Source: Amnibacterium endophyticum (GTDB lineage: Bacteria > Actinomycetota > Actinomycetes > Actinomycetales > Microbacteriaceae). Taken from it: a DNA stretch of 64,000 nucleotides. The position numbers and the translations under genes are program-made. Positions 60,017 through 64,000 of the stretch are shown in pieces. Under the pieces are notes generated by a model that ran no database searches, was not told where the DNA came from, and saw only the letters and a list, made by a program, of their open reading frames with translations. The stretch covers positions 124,001 through 188,000 of the forward strand of contig NZ_JBHUEA010000002.1 of assembly GCF_042680685.1 (NCBI RefSeq), written 5' to 3'. The stretch's first letter is position 1, and each line of letters opens with the position of its first letter.

Positions 60017-60863
60017 CTCCTCCCGGCTGCAGCACCGCAGCACCGCAGCGGCTCGAGCCGGCACGACCGCCAAGTGGCTCGTCGTCGGCATCGGAGTCGT
60101 CGTCGCCGTCGTGCCGTTCCTCTGGATGCTGTCCGTCTCGTTCCGCACCGAGCAGGACCTGTTCGAGAACCCCGCGAGCCTCATCCCGCAGGCCTGGACC
60201 CTGCACGGCTACATCGGTGTGTGGGAGCAGCTGCCGTTCCTCCGGCTGCTGCTGAACACCGTGATCTTCGCGGGGGTGACGACCGTGCTCACCCTCGTGT
60301 TCGACTCGCTCTGCGCCTACGCCCTGGCGCGAATGCAATTCCGGGGCCGCAACGTCGCGTTCGTCCTCGTGCTCGCGACGCTGATGGTGCCCTTCCAGGT
60401 CACCCTGATCCCGGTCTTCATCGAGCTGTTCCACCTCGGCTGGCTGAACACGTACCAGGGGCTGATCATCCCGCGCGCGACCAGCGCGTTCGGCATCTTC
60501 CTGCTGCGGCAGTCGTTCATGTCGATCCCGGTGGAGCTCGATGAAGCGGCGCGCATCGACGGCGCAGGCCATCTCAGGATCTACCGCCAGGTGATCCTGC
60601 CGCTGTCCAAGCCTGCGCTCGCCACCGTGGCGCTGCTGAACTTCATGGCCCTGTGGAACGACCTCCTCTGGCCGCTCATCGTGACGAGCACACCGGAGAT
60701 GCGGACGCTGCCAGCGGGCCTCACCCTGTTCGGCGGCGCGCACGTGACCGACCACGCCGTGCTGCTCGCAGGCGCCACCATCTCGCTCCTGCCCCTGGCG
60801 ATCGCCTTCTTCTTGGCGCAGCGCTACTTCGTGGCGGGCGTCGCGACAACCGGATTGAAGTAG
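60006..60863 (+). CDS. Carbohydrate ABC transporter permease (MalG type)
   Basis: A 285-residue permease with six helices and the EAA loop DEAARIDGAGHLRIYRQVILP. It starts 11 bp before the end of the MalF-type gene and its stop is followed directly by the glycosidase start. It completes the CUT1 importer begun at 57801. Confidence 0.93.
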   Translation: MSIDSSRLQHRSTAAARAGTTAKWLVVGIGVVVAVVPFLWMLSVSFRTEQDLFENPASLIPQAWTLHGYIGVWEQLPFLRLLLNTVIFAGVTTVLTLVFDSLCAYALARMQFRGRNVAFVLVLATLMVPFQVTLIPVFIELFHLGWLNTYQGLIIPRATSAFGIFLLRQSFMSIPVELDEAARIDGAGHLRIYRQVILPLSKPALATVALLNFMALWNDLLWPLIVTSTPEMRTLPAGLTLFGGAHVTDHAVLLAGATISLLPLAIAFFLAQRYFVAGVATTGLK

Positions 60864-62195
60864 ATGCCCCACTCCTTTACCGAGGGCTCGATGACCTGGC
60901 TGCTCGGCATCGAGGACACCTGCGTGTACCCGCCCGCCCGGTTCGACATGGCGCCGCTCGACGAGCACGCCCTGACCGACCACGACCTGCGGTGGCGCGA
61001 CGACCTCGCGACCGTCCGCGACCTCGGCGCGACGGCGGTGCGGTACGGCGTGAGCTGGCCGCTGGTGCACGTCGCTCCGGGCGTCTTCGACTGGTCGGTG
61101 CTCGACGAGCGCCTGCGTCACATCGCGGGCGAGCTCGGCCTGACCGTCATCGCCGACCTCGTGCACTACGGGACACCGACCTGGCTCGAGGGCTCGTTCG
61201 CGGACCCTCGCTACCCCGATGCGATTGCGGAATTCGCCGGCGCGTTCGCCTCCCGGTACCGCGGTCTCGTCGAGCACATCACCCCGCTGAACGAACCCGT
61301 AACCACCGCGTCCTTCTGCGGCCTCAGGGGGGTGTGGCCGCCGGCGCTGACCGGTTGGGACGGCTGGACGACAGTCGCCGTCGGCATCGTCGAGGGCGTT
61401 CGCCGGACCATCGCGGCCGCTCGAGCCGCCAACCCGGACGTCGCAATCGTGCACGTCGAAGCGTCGGCGATCTACACCGCGACCGAGCCCGACCTCGAGG
61501 CGCACGCGGACCTGCTTCGCGCCGTGGCGGCGCTGCCGACCGAGCTGCTGCTCGGCCGCGTCGACACCGCGCACCCGATGCACTGCTGGCTTCTCGAGAA
61601 CGGTGCCGATGCGGTCGCGCTCGCCGGCTTCCAGCGGGACGTGCCGACCATCGACCTGCTCGGCGTGAACTACTACCCCGACCTCACGCCGCGGAACCTC
61701 GTGCCCGGCACCGCGTCGGTTGAGCAGATCGCGGTGAACCGTTGGGCGGACGGCCTTCGTGACCGCCTGCTCTGGTTCGCCGAGCAGTACGGCGCTCCGA
61801 TGCTCGTGACCGAGACGAGCATCGAGGGCCCGGAGTCGGTGCGCGCCGACTGGCTGGCCGACTCCGCGCGGGCCGTGCTCGACCTCCGCGACGCCGGGCT
61901 CGACGTCCGCGGCTACACCTGGTGGCCGCTGCTCGACTTCGTCGACTGGTCCTACGCCTCCGGCGGCCGCAACGTCGAGGAGTTCCTGCTCGACCCGACC
62001 CGCGAGGCCCGGTCCGCCGTGTCGGAAGTGTTCGGCGACGTCGCCGCCGGCAAGTCCGCGTTCCTGCGCCGGATGGGCCTGCTCGCACTCGAGGAGCAGC
62101 CGGACGGCACGCTCCGCCGGGTGCCGACGGCCGCCGTCTCGGTGTTCCGGGACCTCGCCGCACAGGTCGCCGAGGTTTCCGACCGTGTCGGCTGA
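60864..62195 (+). CDS. Family 1 glycoside hydrolase-like enzyme
   Basis: A 443-residue (beta/alpha)8 enzyme of clan GH-A. HITPLNEPVTTASFCG carries the acid/base Glu 144 (PLNEP in place of TLNEP), and MLVTETSIEG carries the nucleophile Glu 317 (TETS in place of TENG). LGVNYYP and YTWWPLLDFVDWSYA also follow the GH1 order. It has no signal peptide, so it hydrolyses imported glycosides in the cytosol. Its ATG follows the permease stop with no spacing. The substitutions place it in a divergent GH1-like group, so specificity is uncertain. Confidence 0.83.
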   Translation: MPHSFTEGSMTWLLGIEDTCVYPPARFDMAPLDEHALTDHDLRWRDDLATVRDLGATAVRYGVSWPLVHVAPGVFDWSVLDERLRHIAGELGLTVIADLVHYGTPTWLEGSFADPRYPDAIAEFAGAFASRYRGLVEHITPLNEPVTTASFCGLRGVWPPALTGWDGWTTVAVGIVEGVRRTIAAARAANPDVAIVHVEASAIYTATEPDLEAHADLLRAVAALPTELLLGRVDTAHPMHCWLLENGADAVALAGFQRDVPTIDLLGVNYYPDLTPRNLVPGTASVEQIAVNRWADGLRDRLLWFAEQYGAPMLVTETSIEGPESVRADWLADSARAVLDLRDAGLDVRGYTWWPLLDFVDWSYASGGRNVEEFLLDPTREARSAVSEVFGDVAAGKSAFLRRMGLLALEEQPDGTLRRVPTAAVSVFRDLAAQVAEVSDRVG

Positions 62196-63087
62196 GTCGG
62201 CGTACGACGGCTACTTCGCCGACCCGTTCCTGCTCCGCACCCGCGAAGGCTGGGTCGCCTACGGGTCCCCCGAGCCGTTCCGAGGGGACAGCGGGTCGTT
62301 CGAGGCGCTCGTGTCGACCGACCTCCGTACATGGCAGTCAGCCGGAACCGTCTTCAGCGTCGACGCGTCGATCGGGTCGGACGTCTGGGCTCCGGAGGTC
62401 GTGGAGACGGATGGCGTGTGGTGGATGTACTACTCGGCAGGAATCGGCATCGCGGGGCACCACCTCCGTGTCGCACGAGCGCTGTCGCCCCTCGGGCCCT
62501 TCGTCGATCAGGGGGTGAACCTGACCCCGGAGGAGACGTTCGCGATCGACGCCTCCCCCTTCCTCGACCTTGACGGCGCCCGCTACCTGTACTTCGCCCG
62601 GGACGTGCTCGACGCAGAGAGGCCGGGAACGCACCTGGCGGTCCGGAGGATGGTGTCGATGACCGAGCTCGCTCCGGAGACGATTCCGGTACTCGAGCCG
62701 AATGCCCCCTGGCAGCGGTACGAGGCCGACCGCTCGATGTACGGGCGACACATGGACTGGTACACCCTTGAGGGCCCCGTCGTCGTCCGCCGGGACGACG
62801 CCTACGTCCTCTTCTACTCGGGCGGGTCATGGGAGGGCCCGGACTACGGCGCCTCCTATGCGACCGCGGCATCACCACTCGGACCGTGGGAGCACGCGTC
62901 GTCCGACGTCCCGCTGGTGCTCAGCCGCTCGATCACCGGCCTAAGCGGTCCCGGTCACAACTCTGTGGTCCAACTGTCCGCGGACTCCTGGGTGATCGGC
63001 TACCACGCTTGGAACGACGAGGGCACGCGGCGCCAGATGTACATCGACTCGCTCAAGTGGAAAGCCTCGCGGCCCTCGCTCGACTGA
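62185..63087 (+). CDS. Glycoside hydrolase family 43-like enzyme
   Basis: A 300-residue five-bladed propeller type protein: YFADPFLL (Asp 13, base), FAIDASPFLD (Asp 122, pKa modulator) and WYTLEGPVVV (Glu 196, acid) give the three GH43/GH117-like acidic residues in order. VWAPEVVETDGVWWMYYS and GPGHNSVVQ are typical. It is cytosolic (no signal peptide) and probably removes arabinose, xylose or galactose side units. GTG 62185 overlaps the preceding gene by 11 bp. Confidence 0.87.
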   Translation: MSAESAYDGYFADPFLLRTREGWVAYGSPEPFRGDSGSFEALVSTDLRTWQSAGTVFSVDASIGSDVWAPEVVETDGVWWMYYSAGIGIAGHHLRVARALSPLGPFVDQGVNLTPEETFAIDASPFLDLDGARYLYFARDVLDAERPGTHLAVRRMVSMTELAPETIPVLEPNAPWQRYEADRSMYGRHMDWYTLEGPVVVRRDDAYVLFYSGGSWEGPDYGASYATAASPLGPWEHASSDVPLVLSRSITGLSGPGHNSVVQLSADSWVIGYHAWNDEGTRRQMYIDSLKWKASRPSLD

Positions 63088-63200
63088 TCCAGCCTCTCCC
63101 GTACAGTCCCAAACCACCTCGACGCCAAGGGCGGAACCAGCGAGCCCTCCTGTCAGAGCCATGCGGGCGCCCCGCTCGGCGCACGCGGATGCGCCGGGGC

Positions 63201-63206
63201 TAGCGT
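63201..63206 (+). promoter_or_regulatory. Leaderless -10 element TAGCGT
   Basis: TAGCGT stands exactly 6 nt before GTG 63213, the same geometry seen at several other leaderless genes in this window. No -35 element is evident. Confidence 0.5.
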
Positions 63207-63212
63207 GCTCCG

Positions 63213-64000
63213 GTGCTGGCGTGGGGCGTGGCGGCGGCGCTCGCAGGTGCGGTGCTGCTCGCCCTCGGGGCGCAGCTGCAGGGCCGCGGCGTGCGGTCGG
63301 CCGCGGACCGCAGCCCTCGGGGCACGCCCTGGCACCGACGGCTGCGAGCGCTCCTCACCGACGTAGGCTGGCTGCGCGGCACCGGGCTGCTCGTGCTCGC
63401 GATCCTGCTGCAGCTGGTCGGTCTGCTGCTCGCGCCGCTGCCGGTCGTGCAGCCGCTCGGCGTGCTGTCGCTGGTCGTCGCCGCGCTGCTGACCCACCGG
63501 CTCGAACGCGCGAGGATCTCGGCTCGCGGCCTCGGCGGCATCATCGCGTGCGTCGCCGGGACCGGAGGGTTCGTCGTCACCGCGGCGCTCGTCACCCGCA
63601 GCAGCGCAGCTCCGACCGCGGCCGTCGTGCCCGTCCTCGTGATCCTCGGCGCGCTGCTGACCGGTCTGCTCGCCCTGGTCCTCACCCGCAGGAAGCGCCT
63701 GCCCGCGGTCGCCTGGGCGATCGCGGGCGGCGCCTGCTTCGGCTTCACGGCGACCCTCATGAAGGCGCTGCTGGACCGCAGCAGCGTCGCGATCCAGCGC
63801 GGCGACCTCCTCGGCCCCGCCCTGCCCTTCTCCCTGCTGATCCTCGCGGCCGCGGGCGCCGCCGGCCTCGCGGGGATCTCCTTGGTGCAGCGCGCGTACG
63901 CCGGCGGATCCGCGGGCCTGGTCGTCGCCGCGCTGACCGTCGTGGACCCCCTGATGGCGATCGCCCTCGGCATCGCGCTGCTCGGGCAAGCCAGCGGCGC
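63213..64000 (+). CDS. DMT-superfamily (EamA-like) membrane protein, N-terminal part
   Basis: At least 262 residues before the window edge, with about eight hydrophobic helices. The early GAQLQGRGVRSA and later FGFTATLMKALLDRSS resemble actinobacterial DMT-family permeases annotated as multidrug-resistance-like or magnesium-transporter-like NIPA proteins. It is truncated at the right end of the window. GTG 63213 is supported by the leaderless -10 at 63201. Confidence 0.72.
   Translation, partial: MLAWGVAAALAGAVLLALGAQLQGRGVRSAADRSPRGTPWHRRLRALLTDVGWLRGTGLLVLAILLQLVGLLLAPLPVVQPLGVLSLVVAALLTHRLERARISARGLGGIIACVAGTGGFVVTAALVTRSSAAPTAAVVPVLVILGALLTGLLALVLTRRKRLPAVAWAIAGGACFGFTATLMKALLDRSSVAIQRGDLLGPALPFSLLILAAAGAAGLAGISLVQRAYAGGSAGLVVAALTVVDPLMAIALGIALLGQASG

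Overview
The window is very GC-rich, with nearly all third codon positions G or C. It is densely packed and rich in LacI, DeoR, ROK and XRE-MmyB regulators, and sugar ABC transporters with lipoprotein binding proteins. GTG and occasional TTG starts, 4-bp ATGA/GTGA gene overlaps and many apparently leaderless genes (TANNNT about 6 nt before the start) point to a heterotrophic actinobacterium. The GGTTTCGAGG...CTCAACC repeat near 47.7 kb and the overall gene style suggest family Microbacteriaceae; that level of placement is inference.

Layout. 0-6 kb: a carbohydrate ABC transporter operon (binding protein, two permeases, then two oxidoreductases) facing a LacI regulator across a promoter that carries a 32-bp perfect palindrome. 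6.2-7 kb: an alpha/beta hydrolase. 7-17 kb: an eight-gene, tightly overlapping catabolic operon with three unrelated sugar or sugar-acid kinases (FGGY, DhaK-DhaL, DUF1537), three dehydrogenases, a TIM-barrel isomerase and an RpiB-type isomerase. It diverges from a DeoR regulator and looks like a C4 polyol or tetronate pathway. 17-25 kb: a class A penicillin-binding protein, a hydrolase, and an FtsX-like permease with two ATPases; the first ATPase contains an 8-N assembly gap and foreign bases. 25-32 kb: an isoprenylcysteine-methyltransferase-like membrane protein, a phospholipase D, and a DUF4129/MoxR/DUF58 operon.

31.9-34.6 kb is an accessory-looking patch of lower GC. It holds two unrecognised genes, a decayed aldo-keto reductase (no N-terminus, 1-nt deletion near the C-terminus) and a 13-bp-stem inverted repeat. 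34.6-37.4 kb has single-gene units: an unrecognised protein with an internal duplication, an epoxide-hydrolase-like enzyme, an NTF2-like protein and an aldo-keto reductase.

37.5-45.9 kb is a sulfate-ester scavenging operon read leftwards. Its order is ROK regulator, sulfonate-type permease, ATPase and binding protein, two sulfatases with the Cys-x-Pro-x-Arg maturation motif, a 22-residue ORF, the formylglycine-generating enzyme that would activate both sulfatases, and a DUF202 protein. The transporter would bring the ester in, cytosolic sulfatases would release sulfate, and the maturation enzyme is made in the same transcript.

46-56.5 kb is a run of small redox and regulator pairs: aldo-keto reductases, MarR with a PPOX-type protein, TetR with an aldo-keto reductase sharing paired operators, XRE with an SDR, a VanZ-RDD membrane protein and a DHA2-type MFS exporter. 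56.6-63.1 kb is a glycoside-use operon: a LacI regulator with clear promoter and twin operators, then a sugar ABC transporter, a GH1-like glycosidase and a GH43-like enzyme. The window ends inside a DMT-type membrane protein.
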